A stretch of DNA of 44,214 nt from a virus, in IMG/VR virus record IMGVR_UViG_3300032285_002993, positions 1 through 44,214 of that record, one strand, 5' to 3'. Position 1 is the first letter of the stretch; the number at the start of each line of letters is the position of its first letter. Shown one piece after another: positions 1 through 7,096 of this stretch. The notes under the pieces are model-generated. The model ran no database searches. It saw only the letters and a list, made by a program, of their open reading frames with translations, and had not been told where the DNA came from. Made by a program: the position numbers and the translations under genes.

Positions 1-1606
1 CCCCACACACTGCGTCTGCCAAGTCCTTAGACTTTTTACGAGGGTGGTCAACTCTATCATTTTTCATAATTTTAAGTTCTGTAAGTTCTTCAAATAAAAG
101 TTCAATTGCGGGCATAACTAGTCTTTCTTCATAAACAAGCATTGCCATATCTTCATAGTGTTTCTTAGCAACAGAAACAGTATCAGTTCTCATTCCTACT
201 TGCTTTAATTCATTTTGAATATCGAATGATTGCCAACGGTCAAATGAAACCATTCCAATGTTAAAACCAAGCCTACGAAGATTTTGAATCCATTGCTTGA
301 CCTCTGAAAGGTTTACAGGTCCTTCTACTTTTGGTTCCCACCAAGCAACGGCATCAACTACTACAATAGGGGCAACCTGTTCATAGTTATTGATAACTTG
401 AATATTAACCCACTTATCAACATGTGCAATTGCGACAGCACACTTGTCATGTTTTTGTGCAAGGTCAGCATGAACATAATAAATCTTATCTGGATCTGGC
501 TTAAACGATTCATCAAACCTTCTAAAATTATCTATTGGATTTCTTGTTGACATACAAGATCTTACTTTCTCTACTTGCTTAAAAAATGCATCTGATGCAT
601 ATGTTGGAACGCAAGCAAATCTTTGCATTGCATCACCTAAGTCTGTTAGAAAAGCAATTTTAAAATCATCAATTTTTCTTGTTGGGTTAACATCCCATGT
701 GGGTCTTTTAAGAGCGTATACGCCTGGATACTTGTATGATTTAATGTGTTCTTCGGTCCATTCAATTTTTAACTGATTGCTTACATCATCTTCTGGAAGA
801 AGCGGATTAATTATAAATGTATGTTCTTTTTCAATTACATCTTTTTCAACTACAACATCGTCATATCTTTGTGAGATAAAGTCACCTTGAAAACGAGGAA
901 AAGAAAGCAAGACAACTTTACCAAGATCAGGGAAGCGAGAGTCTACAGAAGCACGGAAAGCCTTATAGATATTATCAGCAGTTTTGCCTTGATCATTTCC
1001 AGTGCCAATTTCTGTAGCAAAACCAGAAATCTCATCGAGAACTGCAAGTAAAAGATTCAAACCCTCATGAGATTCTCTTTCTGAGTGGCCAGAATATACA
1101 GTTACAGATTTTTCAAACTCTACAGAATCTGCCTTTGGATTATATTTTCCTGCAAACCAAGGTGATTTTTCAATCTTAGTTTTAAAACCTTTGAAGAAAA
1201 CATTTTTTGCTTGCTGAGCGTTAATAGCAACATTGATAAGGTCAATAGCATCTCCAGATGGTTTACCAAAATATCTAGCAGGATCTTTAAGGCATAATAG
1301 TTTATATACAATATATGCACATGCTACGGTTGATGTAAAGTCCTTACCGCTACCCTTGCCAAGTTGAAGAATGATTTCGTTTTTTGTATACTTATCGTAA
1401 TACTGTGATCCTTTTTCTTCTCCAAAAATTTGAATCAATTCTGGTTTGCGATATATTTGACTCATTGCTTCAACAATATCATATTGAATTGGAGATAGGC
1501 CAGGTTGATTTAGGTACTCTTCACCTTCAATAAATGTTTTAGCATCTACTGGCATTTCTGCAAATGGACTATCTTGCAGTGCCTCAAAAAAATCATCATA
1601 CGCCAT
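1..1606 (-). CDS. terL: Terminase large subunit (TerL), cut by the window edge
   Basis: This is the ATPase and nuclease motor that pumps phage DNA into the prohead and cuts it. From the ATG at 1606, 535 codons are open and run off the left edge of the window. The Walker A motif GKGSGKD is at residues 83-89 and Walker B is LLAVLDEIS with D191 and E192. The RNase H-like nuclease acidic residues appear in YYVHADLAQKHD (about residue 376), VSFDRWQS (about 454) and KKSKDLADAVCG at the end. The start overlaps the end of the small-subunit candidate by 11 bases. If the window ends are joined, the frame continues as G-L-K-T-D-L-stop, giving about 541 residues, a normal TerL length. The identification is firm; the circular join is inferred. 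Confidence 0.95.
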   Translation of the reverse strand, partial: MAYDDFFEALQDSPFAEMPVDAKTFIEGEEYLNQPGLSPIQYDIVEAMSQIYRKPELIQIFGEEKGSQYYDKYTKNEIILQLGKGSGKDFTSTVACAYIVYKLLCLKDPARYFGKPSGDAIDLINVAINAQQAKNVFFKGFKTKIEKSPWFAGKYNPKADSVEFEKSVTVYSGHSERESHEGLNLLLAVLDEISGFATEIGTGNDQGKTADNIYKAFRASVDSRFPDLGKVVLLSFPRFQGDFISQRYDDVVVEKDVIEKEHTFIINPLLPEDDVSNQLKIEWTEEHIKSYKYPGVYALKRPTWDVNPTRKIDDFKIAFLTDLGDAMQRFACVPTYASDAFFKQVEKVRSCMSTRNPIDNFRRFDESFKPDPDKIYYVHADLAQKHDKCAVAIAHVDKWVNIQVINNYEQVAPIVVVDAVAWWEPKVEGPVNLSEVKQWIQNLRRLGFNIGMVSFDRWQSFDIQNELKQVGMRTDTVSVAKKHYEDMAMLVYEERLVMPAIELLFEELTELKIMKNDRVDHPRKKSKDLADAVCG

Positions 1607-2129
1607 GGATTACCGTAATAACTTCATCTTTCTTTGCTACTGCTGAAAGTCGCTTCATGATCTCATCACGAATTTCTGGATATTCTGATGCAATATCTTT
1701 TAGTATATTCATCAACACTTCTTGTCGCTTTTCAATTTCCATCATTTCTTCAGCAAGTTCTTTGTTTTCAAGAAGTCCAGCCTTTTGCAACATATCAATA
1801 CGCTTAGATTCAATATCCATAACCAATTTAATTGCTTGTGTTTTTGCACTAAGGTTATTTGTCATTGATGCTTCATCAATAACTTCGTAAGATTTTGAAA
1901 TTAGTTTACTATAATGAGTATCTGCTGCTGCAAGTGCCTCTTTAGCACGAGCACGGATTGCATCATTTGCTGATGCCATAACTTTCCACTCATTGATTAA
2001 TTGAACAACACGAGTTCGTGGAATAGATAATTCTTTAGAAATTACTGTTGGATCACTGCCTTTAAGGTATTCTCCAACAACATGATTAACTTGATCTAAA
2101 TGTTTGACTAGATCTTCTTCAGTTGACAT
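1596..2129 (-). CDS. Probable terminase small subunit (TerS)
   Basis: The 177-residue protein is predicted to recognise the packaging site and deliver DNA to TerL. Its N-terminal part (about residues 15-55) looks like a helix-turn-helix: the stretch VISKELSIPRTRVVQLINEW fits helix-turn-recognition helix. The rest is long, charged and helical (about residues 60-165), as expected for the oligomerisation region of small terminase subunits. The position directly before TerL with an 11-base overlap is the strongest argument. A Shine-Dalgarno sequence GAGGGAAAGT precedes the ATG. I see no family-specific catalytic motif, so the assignment rests on context plus the HTH; another DNA-binding protein is possible. 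Confidence 0.72.
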   Translation of the reverse strand: MSTEEDLVKHLDQVNHVVGEYLKGSDPTVISKELSIPRTRVVQLINEWKVMASANDAIRARAKEALAAADTHYSKLISKSYEVIDEASMTNNLSAKTQAIKLVMDIESKRIDMLQKAGLLENKELAEEMMEIEKRQEVLMNILKDIASEYPEIRDEIMKRLSAVAKKDEVITVIHGV

Positions 2130-2361
2130 ACTTTCCCTCTAGTCTATTAATTTCATCTTTAATATAAAAAATTGCTTTTTCTAAATCTTGGATTGTTTTT
2201 GATTCGTCCTTTAGCCCTGCTCTCCAAAGATACTTAAATGCATTTCCAATATTAAAATTACGATGTCGTGTAATCTGAATACACTCTACGCCAGAAGGAT
2301 CGGTAGTGTAATGTGACGGATGATTTACTTGATCAACCGTAATATTTAAATTTTCACTCAT
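2119..2361 (-). CDS. DUF3310 small phage protein (SaV-like)
   Basis: An 80-residue protein with the characteristic DUF3310 pattern: VNHPSHYT near residue 13, GVECIQITRHR in the middle, then NIGNAFKYLWRAGLKD and an LEKAIFYIKDEI helix. The family is widespread in phages and often labelled nucleotide kinase-like on weak grounds; no Walker motif is visible here, so I assign no reaction. It overlaps the upstream membrane peptide by 8 bases and the downstream small-terminase candidate by 11, so it is translated as part of the leftward HTH-TerS-TerL operon. Confidence 0.85.
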   Translation of the reverse strand: MSENLNITVDQVNHPSHYTTDPSGVECIQITRHRNFNIGNAFKYLWRAGLKDESKTIQDLEKAIFYIKDEINRLEGKYVN

Positions 2362-2476
2362 CGTCTAAATCCCAATCAAAAATATTTGGCATGCTCTTCA
2401 TAATGTACATAAAGGCTGCTGTTGCAAGTGCAGTTAATATTGTAATTGCTACAATAACTTTTTTAACATTTTTCAT
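2354..2476 (-). CDS. 40-residue single-span membrane peptide
   Basis: The frame starts at an ATG that overlaps the stop of the HTH gene (ATGA) and ends overlapping the start of the DUF3310 gene. The product begins MKNVKK, continues with a hydrophobic helix (about residues 7-25: VIVAITILTALATAAFMYI), and ends in the acidic tail FDWDLDDE. Basic residues before and acidic residues after the helix predict an N-in, C-out orientation. The coupled overlaps on both sides support a real gene. Its role is unknown. A tiny one-helix protein could be holin-like, but no endolysin is adjacent, so I do not assign lysis. Confidence 0.6.
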   Translation of the reverse strand: MKNVKKVIVAITILTALATAAFMYIMKSMPNIFDWDLDDE

Positions 2477-2628
2477 CTCTTTGACTTCCTTAATCCAAAT
2501 TTAGCAAGATATACATATATGGTTTCCACCGTGCAACCACACTCCTTTGCAATATCTTCTGGAGTTTTTTTATCCATAAGGTAACGCTTACGCATAAAAG
2601 TTTCCGATGTATATAGTTTAGCAGCCAT
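2473..2628 (-). CDS. Small helix-turn-helix protein
   Basis: A 51-residue reading frame from the ATG at 2628, starting MAAKLYTSE. The core TPEDIAKECGCTVETIYVYL is a clear helix-turn-helix, followed by a basic tail KFGLRKSKR, so a DNA-binding role (local regulator or terminase accessory) is likely. An in-frame internal ATG at 2595 (MRKRYLMDKK) is preceded by GGAAAC and would give about 40 residues with the HTH intact. This matters because a promoter-like site (2615-2643) lies across the first codons: transcripts from it would miss the upstream ATG and use the internal one. The next gene overlaps it by 4 bases. Confidence 0.7.
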   Translation of the reverse strand: MAAKLYTSETFMRKRYLMDKKTPEDIAKECGCTVETIYVYLAKFGLRKSKR

Positions 2629-2643
2629 AGTGTTATTTGTCAA
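2615..2643 (-). promoter_or_regulatory. Sigma70-type promoter candidate, TTGACA-17-TAAACT
   Basis: Read on the minus strand, a perfect TTGACA (2638-2643) is followed after 17 bases by TAAACT (2615-2620), with TGC directly before the -10 box (extended -10). It sits at the RuvC/HTH gene junction and would transcribe the HTH, membrane peptide, DUF3310, TerS and TerL genes. The same hexamer pair with the same AAT after TTGACA recurs at 12826-12855. The predicted start point is inside the first codons of the HTH frame. Confidence 0.6.
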
Positions 2644-3223
2644 CCCCCATTGCCTTACCCCAGTTTTTTATAGCCCAATGCCCAATGCCACAAGCATCTG
2701 CAACATCATTATCAGTAATAGTTTTATCATACTGAATATTAATAAAATTTATAGTTCTTTGTTTGCGTAGTTCTCGCTCATAAGTTTTAAGCCAAGAATC
2801 AGACTTACCAGGATTTTGAGATTTAATATATAATTTTTCATCTTTAGAAATCTTTTTATTGCCAATAAAGTTCTGCCAAGTAATTGGTGCAACTTTGCCT
2901 ATAACTCTAATACCAGCCTGACCTGCTGCACCTAATAAAGCACCTTGAACTAAAGCAAGATCAGCAGCAGTCTTAGGACTATTCATAAATACTGTATGCT
3001 CAATTACAATAGCATCAACATTGACTATATGATCAAACAGACCTTTAGACTTTCTGCCAGCATCAATTACTTTTTCATAAATATCCTTGCCTTCAAACTT
3101 AATCTTACCTACTTCTTTTAAATGACCACCATGAAATGTAGCAAAAGCAAGATTGTTGGTGCTTGCATCTATAGCACAAATACGTTCTGGCATAATCTCT
3201 ACGCCCCACTTATTTTTTACCAT
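2633..3223 (-). CDS. RuvC-like Holliday junction resolvase
   Basis: A probable RNase H-fold resolvase that cuts branched DNA during recombination-dependent replication or before packaging. The visible acidic residues fit the RuvC pattern: ICAIDAST near the N-terminus, VIEHTVF mid-protein, and TDNDVADACGIGHWA near the C-terminus, with the helix AADLALVQGALLGAA between. Length (196 residues from the ATG at 3223) is close to RuvC. The start is uncertain: 3223 has AAAGG nine bases upstream, while the ATG at 3193 (MPERICAID) places the first Asp at the usual distance from the N-terminus. It overlaps the zinc-ribbon gene by 14 bases and follows a Cas4-like nuclease. Confidence 0.82.
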   Translation of the reverse strand: MVKNKWGVEIMPERICAIDASTNNLAFATFHGGHLKEVGKIKFEGKDIYEKVIDAGRKSKGLFDHIVNVDAIVIEHTVFMNSPKTAADLALVQGALLGAAGQAGIRVIGKVAPITWQNFIGNKKISKDEKLYIKSQNPGKSDSWLKTYERELRKQRTINFINIQYDKTITDNDVADACGIGHWAIKNWGKAMGVDK

Positions 3224-3494
3224 TTGCTATACCTTTAATTTGTTTTAATACTTTTGATACATCAACTGGATTGATGTTGCAGTCAGCACACAATGCATCG
3301 TCATTATAGATTGAAAGAGCATTATTGCAATTCTTACATCTACGATCTTTGCCTTTGCGTTTTTGTCTACGAGAATATACATACCTTTCGGCAATCTTCT
3401 CTTTAGTAGATGCATCTCTGCACTCTACTGAACAATATATCTGATAAGAGATACTTGTGCTGAACTGCTTATCACACCAACTACAATGCTTCAC
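3210..3494 (-). CDS. Small protein with two zinc-ribbon-like Cys clusters
   Basis: A 94-residue basic protein. It starts MKHCSWCDKQF and carries CSVEC at about residues 21-25, giving a first C-x2-C...C-x3-C set. A second set is CKNC (about 53-56) and CADC (about 69-72). A strongly basic segment (RRQKRKGKDRR) separates the clusters. Such proteins usually bind nucleic acid or partner proteins through structural zinc. It overlaps the Cas4-like gene upstream by 14 bases and the RuvC-like gene downstream by 14, so it probably works with these nucleases. No catalytic residues are visible; HNH-type activity is not supported. Confidence 0.75.
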   Translation of the reverse strand: MKHCSWCDKQFSTSISYQIYCSVECRDASTKEKIAERYVYSRRQKRKGKDRRCKNCNNALSIYNDDALCADCNINPVDVSKVLKQIKGIANGKK

Positions 3495-4269
3495 CTAACG
3501 GCTCCAAGGATTTTAATTTCATCTCCCCAGGACCAGCAGACTCGCATGCCTTTTTAATAGGACACGATTTGCATATTTTTGAGTTTGATCTATAGTTTTT
3601 TGTAGGGAGGGTTCTGTCGACCCAAGCCTTTCTAACTGACCTCATCCACTCAAAGGCATTGTCTACCCACTGGCGGTAATGATCGTTCACTTCTACTGGC
3701 AACAACAATAATTCATGGTTGTTCTTGTTTTCATAGATTAGTACTGCTTTTTTCTTTTTTAGAATTTTCATATAGATAAGCAATTGAATAAGGTGACCAG
3801 TTTTTGGTTTACCACTTGCTTTTCTATATTCAAAACCCTCATTCATCATTGTCTTAATTTCACCTAGAAGTTCTTCTCCTTGCCAATTAAGCATGACATC
3901 GCCATATCCAAAAATTGGTGGATCTGTATAGGTTATTTTAAATTCGTCTTCAATAAGAATCCCTGCATCTCTCATTGCAGTTTGAATTCTCCCATGAGAT
4001 AGTGTTCCTGCAGTCATATTTGCTGCACCGTAGGCATCCGCATTGTCCTCAAATGTCTGACCATCAAATGCTAGATACCAATATCTTGGACATTCTCCAT
4101 GACCATAAGCAATTGTTGAAGGAGCAAATGTTTTCTTTTGTGTATGCTTATCTACACGATTAATAATGTATCCATGTTCAATTGCTTTTGTAAGCCCCGC
4201 AACATCCATAGGGTGGATGGGCTTCTCTTCTGCCTTAATCATAACCGTACTTAATAAATTTTTTGTCAT
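3481..4269 (-). CDS. Cas4/RecB-like PD-(D/E)XK exonuclease
   Basis: A 262-residue nuclease candidate of the PD-(D/E)XK superfamily, likely processing DNA ends for recombination or replication. The core shows GYGDVMLNW (catalytic Asp) followed by LLGEIKTM (E-x-K) and then a QLLIYMKIL helix that fits the downstream Gln motif. One Cys in the N-terminal half (GECPRYWY) and three in the C-terminal CKSCPIKKAC match the four-Cys iron-sulfur cluster layout of Cas4. There are no other CRISPR genes nearby, and Cas4-like nucleases are common in phages as stand-alone genes. The ATG at 4269 has only weak ribosome-binding complementarity; a second ATG lies at 4242. Confidence 0.85.
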   Translation of the reverse strand: MTKNLLSTVMIKAEEKPIHPMDVAGLTKAIEHGYIINRVDKHTQKKTFAPSTIAYGHGECPRYWYLAFDGQTFEDNADAYGAANMTAGTLSHGRIQTAMRDAGILIEDEFKITYTDPPIFGYGDVMLNWQGEELLGEIKTMMNEGFEYRKASGKPKTGHLIQLLIYMKILKKKKAVLIYENKNNHELLLLPVEVNDHYRQWVDNAFEWMRSVRKAWVDRTLPTKNYRSNSKICKSCPIKKACESAGPGEMKLKSLEPLGEAL

Positions 4270-4294
4270 TTATAACTCGTTTCTATTCAGTCTA

Positions 4295-4303
4295 AGTATA
4301 GCA
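4295..4303 (-). promoter_or_regulatory. Extended -10 candidate TGCTATACT
   Basis: In the 38-base gap before the Cas4-like gene the minus strand reads TGC-TATACT, an extended -10 box 25 bases upstream of the ATG at 4269. No convincing -35 is seen. It could start a separate transcript for the Cas4, zinc-ribbon and RuvC genes. Confidence 0.4.
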
Positions 4304-4307
4304 GATC

Positions 4308-4610
4308 TTAGCGTGTTATGTATTTAAGTGCTGATACAAGATTGTTAATTGCTTCAGCAGCAGTGTAGTAAAGGTTCTTTTTGCCTCTATCTGACTTATC
4401 TACATTTGCCATCCAGGTTGCCCTAAGAGACATTTTGGCTGCAATCGCTTGAAGTCTTACAATTTCAACAGTAACAATGTTGATTGGAATATCTGGTTTA
4501 AGAATAATCTTTGCAATAAAAGTTAGTGCTTGTGTTAGTTCTTCATCATCCATATAGTCTGCAATTTCAGACAGACCATTTACCATATCTAGTGTTGTTT
4601 CATTTGTCAT
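4308..4610 (-). CDS. Unrecognised 100-residue helical protein
   Basis: I do not recognise this protein. It is predicted mostly helical and mildly acidic at the N-terminus (DMVNGLSEIADYMDDEELTQ), with a more basic second half (KSDRGKKNLYYTAAEAINNL). It has no Cys cluster, signal peptide or membrane segment. The ATG overlaps the stop of the last oxygenase paralogue (TAATG), and a 38-base gap with a promoter candidate separates it from the Cas4-like gene, so it ends the transcription block that starts with the oxygenase cassette. Confidence 0.8.
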   Translation of the reverse strand: MTNETTLDMVNGLSEIADYMDDEELTQALTFIAKIILKPDIPINIVTVEIVRLQAIAAKMSLRATWMANVDKSDRGKKNLYYTAAEAINNLVSALKYITR

Positions 4611-5137
4611 TAGTTTCTCTTTTCTATAAATTGAAAAAATATATTTTCTACATATTCTCCATTGTTAAAAATTTTTTCTGGTCTTCCATGTAATTGTTTG
4701 CTTCCTAAAAATGTTAATGCTTGATTATCTTTTAAATAAAAATCTTGATCCTCTACAGTAATTGCCCAATCAGTATTAGACTTATACTGATAGTCAACTG
4801 TATATTTTGTTAATGATCCTCCATCCTTATGCATATGCAATTTTGGAACCAATCCGTATTCATTTGTATATCTAATAATAATTATATCAAAAATTTGCAA
4901 ATTGTCAACTTTAAAAATATCTTCTGCAAATTTTTGAACTTTATATAAAAGATTATTAGGAAAGTTGCCAATAGCATAGTTAGACATTAATTTATCTTGA
5001 ATAACTCCATAATATCTTCCAAGATTTTTTTCAATTGAAAAAAGATTGCTTTTATGTACAACAGATTCTACATAAGTTTCAAGTTGTAATAATTCTTCTG
5101 GCGTATAAAAGTTATTAATTTTCTGGTTGGTCTTCAT
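4610..5137 (-). CDS. 2-oxoglutarate/Fe(II) oxygenase-like protein, copy 4
   Basis: The fourth member of a tandem family with a double-stranded beta-helix signature. The metal site is predicted from HMHKDG (H-x-D) about 100 residues in, followed by DYQYKSNTDWAITVED, LKDNQALTF and the distal HGRP, ending in ENIFFQF. The other three copies have HWR at the distal site; here Trp is replaced by Gly. The position where classical 2-oxoglutarate dioxygenases have Arg or Lys (about ten residues after the distal His) reads NGEYVEN, with no basic residue. I chose the ATG at 5137 (MKTNQKIN, 175 residues), nine bases after GGA; an upstream in-frame ATG at 5158 is possible. It overlaps copy 3 by 23 bases. 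Substrate unknown. Confidence 0.75.
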   Translation of the reverse strand: MKTNQKINNFYTPEELLQLETYVESVVHKSNLFSIEKNLGRYYGVIQDKLMSNYAIGNFPNNLLYKVQKFAEDIFKVDNLQIFDIIIIRYTNEYGLVPKLHMHKDGGSLTKYTVDYQYKSNTDWAITVEDQDFYLKDNQALTFLGSKQLHGRPEKIFNNGEYVENIFFQFIEKRN

Positions 5138-5870
5138 TATATTGTTTCCATGCAGCAATTGATCGTGGATGACTATTAACTTCTATTGCATGTTGTTTTC
5201 TTTTTTCAGGAAAATGTGCAGCATCTATAGGATTCATCTGACCTAAAAATCTATAACTATCTGTTGGACAATAATCAACGCTTAAGATTTCAAGATACTC
5301 CCCTGGTTTAAAGTTTCTTTTTGGTCTCCAGTGAACACTATTTACTGCAGAAAAAACAATTGTTTTTCCAACTGGTAATTCATATCTAATTCCATCAACA
5401 TATAAATCCCAATCTATATTTCCTCCAACATTTGTATTTAGCGTAACCAAATTTTCATCACCATCAATATGTGGGGGAAGCAATGGATTTGTATTTCCAT
5501 CTCCATACTTTAAGTTGTATTCAATATAGTTGTAATGGCATAAAGCAATTGGCTCTTGATATAAAGGCTTTGCAATTAAATCTAATTTTTCTTCAATACT
5601 TTTTGGCATTTCAAATTCAAGAAGCATTCTGGACATGTCTACCGCATGCTTTGGTCTAAATCTGGATCCAGGTTCATTATGGCCATCATCATGTTTTTCA
5701 TTTGGTCCATATAGAATTGGCTTTAATGATTTTCCCTGTTCCCAAATATTCCTAAGTTGTTTCATCTCTTCATCTGAATAAAGATTATCAATATAGAATG
5801 GTAACTCTTTATTATATTTTTCCATAGTTGTAAGCCAATTATGCATTTTACCAACTTGCATGTTATTCAT
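5115..5870 (-). CDS. 2-oxoglutarate/Fe(II) oxygenase-like protein, copy 3 (long form)
   Basis: The largest and most divergent paralogue, 251 residues from the ATG at 5870 (MNNMQVGKMH), which has GGGGGA seven bases upstream. The frame is open further upstream to 6104, but that part lies entirely inside copy 2 and is not conserved, so I reject it. The metal site is LPPHIDGD (H-x-D) and VHWRPKR (distal H-x-R), followed by PGEYLEILSVDY. An N-terminal extension (about residues 1-110) and a C-terminal tail after the fold (FPEKRKQHAIEVNSHPRS) are not present in the other copies. The expected basic co-substrate residue is again missing. It may hydroxylate a protein or nucleotide, or be a catalytically altered member. 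Confidence 0.75.
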   Translation of the reverse strand: MNNMQVGKMHNWLTTMEKYNKELPFYIDNLYSDEEMKQLRNIWEQGKSLKPILYGPNEKHDDGHNEPGSRFRPKHAVDMSRMLLEFEMPKSIEEKLDLIAKPLYQEPIALCHYNYIEYNLKYGDGNTNPLLPPHIDGDENLVTLNTNVGGNIDWDLYVDGIRYELPVGKTIVFSAVNSVHWRPKRNFKPGEYLEILSVDYCPTDSYRFLGQMNPIDAAHFPEKRKQHAIEVNSHPRSIAAWKQYNEDQPEN

Positions 5871-6468
5871 TTTTAAATCCCCCATTTTCAAAAAATATCT
5901 TTTGATATCTTTTTGCTTTAACATCCATAACTGTATTAAAATCATCACTCTTCTTGCCCATTGTTGGATCTGTAAAATGAAAGAATAACATTTCAACATA
6001 TTGATCATCTTCAAAATCTTTTGGGGTTCTCCAATGAATTTGATTAGTACCGCTAAATGTACAAGCATCATTATCTGAAAGCACCATGGCTTTATCTTCA
6101 ACAACGATTTTCCATTCAGTATTTGCTTTTAGTTGATAATCTAAGGTAAAACGCTCTTCCTTAAATGTTTCATCATAATGAGGAAATAGTGCTGGCTTAA
6201 AATGAAAATTACCACAATCGCTAGTGGTATTGTTATATCTTGCATGAACGTATTCAGTTAAAATTAAGTTTTTATTTTCACTTAGATCCCTAGCAATATT
6301 CTCAACCTTGTGAATAATGCTATTCGGCAGTTCGATATATGATTCGTGCATACAATGAACACGAACAAAGTTATTTCCGTGAGATTTTTTTACTGCTAAA
6401 TATATTTGATCAATTTCATCTTTAGAGAAAACTTCTTTAACTATTGTGTTTACAGACTTAATTGTCAT
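5863..6468 (-). CDS. 2-oxoglutarate/Fe(II) oxygenase-like protein, copy 2
   Basis: A 201-residue paralogue. Predicted ligands are FPHYDET (H-x-D) and IHWRTPK (distal H-x-R). Between them are the shared blocks LDYQLKANTEWKIVVED and LSDNDACTFSG, and the fold ends EMLFFHF. The ATG at 6468 follows GGAGAA at normal spacing and overlaps the stop of copy 1 by 11 bases. At its 3' end it overlaps copy 3 by 8 bases, so all copies are translationally coupled. The N-terminal third (VNTIVKEVFSKDEIDQIY) resembles the corresponding part of copy 1 and is probably a helical lid common to the short forms. The reaction is not known. Confidence 0.78.
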   Translation of the reverse strand: MTIKSVNTIVKEVFSKDEIDQIYLAVKKSHGNNFVRVHCMHESYIELPNSIIHKVENIARDLSENKNLILTEYVHARYNNTTSDCGNFHFKPALFPHYDETFKEERFTLDYQLKANTEWKIVVEDKAMVLSDNDACTFSGTNQIHWRTPKDFEDDQYVEMLFFHFTDPTMGKKSDDFNTVMDVKAKRYQKIFFENGGFKNE

Positions 6469-7084
6469 TTGATTCTCCTAACCTATTAACAAAATCTTGT
6501 AATTTATATTGTTTTTCTTTATCAATAACTTGTTCCAAATTGGGTGTATAAAAATCAAAAAAAATCATTTTAACAAAACTATCATTATTCCATTTTATAT
6601 TTGGTCTCCAATGGTACTGAGATAGCGGATAAAAAATTAATGCCTCATTATCTTTTAATTGATAAAGGCCTTCTTCTATTCCTATTGGCCACTCTATATT
6701 GGACTCTAATTGATAATCAATAATAATACCACTTTTTCCATTATCAATATGAACAGGTAATCTTGGTATACCGTTTTTAGCACTATACTCAACATATGTA
6801 ATATTGGTTATAGGATTAAAACTTTTATCCTGAGCATCATAAAGATCATAAAAAATTTTAGTAACTTTATTTGTTATGGTTTCAGGCAATTTTAAATCAT
6901 GCACATCTATTCTTCCTAGATATTCTTTTTTATCTTTTATAAAATTAGATGCTGGATTTGAATCATTTTCTCCGTCTGGGGATTCTTTTAAAACACGACT
7001 AGATAATTCTTTATTAATAATATTTTTAATATAATCAATTTCTACAGAAGAAAAAAGATTTTTAGTTATTTGTACATCATCCAT
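6458..7084 (-). CDS. 2-oxoglutarate/Fe(II) oxygenase-like protein, copy 1
   Basis: First gene of the oxygenase-like cassette, 208 residues from the ATG at 7084 (MDDVQITKNLFSS). The predicted metal ligands are LPVHIDNG (H-x-D) and YHWRPNI (distal H-x-R). The linking blocks are DYQLESNIEWPIGIEE and LKDNEALIF, and the fold ends KMIFFDF. The region is strikingly AT-rich: 6541-6600 has 11 G or C in 60 bases. No Shine-Dalgarno sequence precedes the ATG, but TATAAT ends seven bases before it, so a leaderless transcript is plausible. An in-frame ATG at 7102 also exists inside the end of the preceding gene. The nuclease candidate upstream ends at 7092. Confidence 0.75.
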   Translation of the reverse strand: MDDVQITKNLFSSVEIDYIKNIINKELSSRVLKESPDGENDSNPASNFIKDKKEYLGRIDVHDLKLPETITNKVTKIFYDLYDAQDKSFNPITNITYVEYSAKNGIPRLPVHIDNGKSGIIIDYQLESNIEWPIGIEEGLYQLKDNEALIFYPLSQYHWRPNIKWNNDSFVKMIFFDFYTPNLEQVIDKEKQYKLQDFVNRLGESNDN

Positions 7085-7090
7085 ATTTAT

Positions 7091-7096
7091 ATTATA
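7091..7096 (-). promoter_or_regulatory. -10 candidate TATAAT before oxygenase cassette
   Basis: The minus strand reads TATAAT six bases before the ATG at 7084, across the stop codon of the preceding nuclease gene. The spacing would place the transcription start at or next to the ATG. No clear -35 is seen, and AT-rich context makes chance matches likely. Confidence 0.3.

Noticed and set aside
3481-4269. The Cas4-like gene as evidence of a CRISPR-Cas system
   Set aside because: No repeat-spacer array and no other cas genes are present; Cas4-like nucleases are often stand-alone in phages.
5871-6104. An N-terminal extension of the third oxygenase-like gene
   Set aside because: It lies wholly inside the second copy in another frame, is low in similarity to any domain, and a good GGGGGA ribosome site marks the start at 5870.
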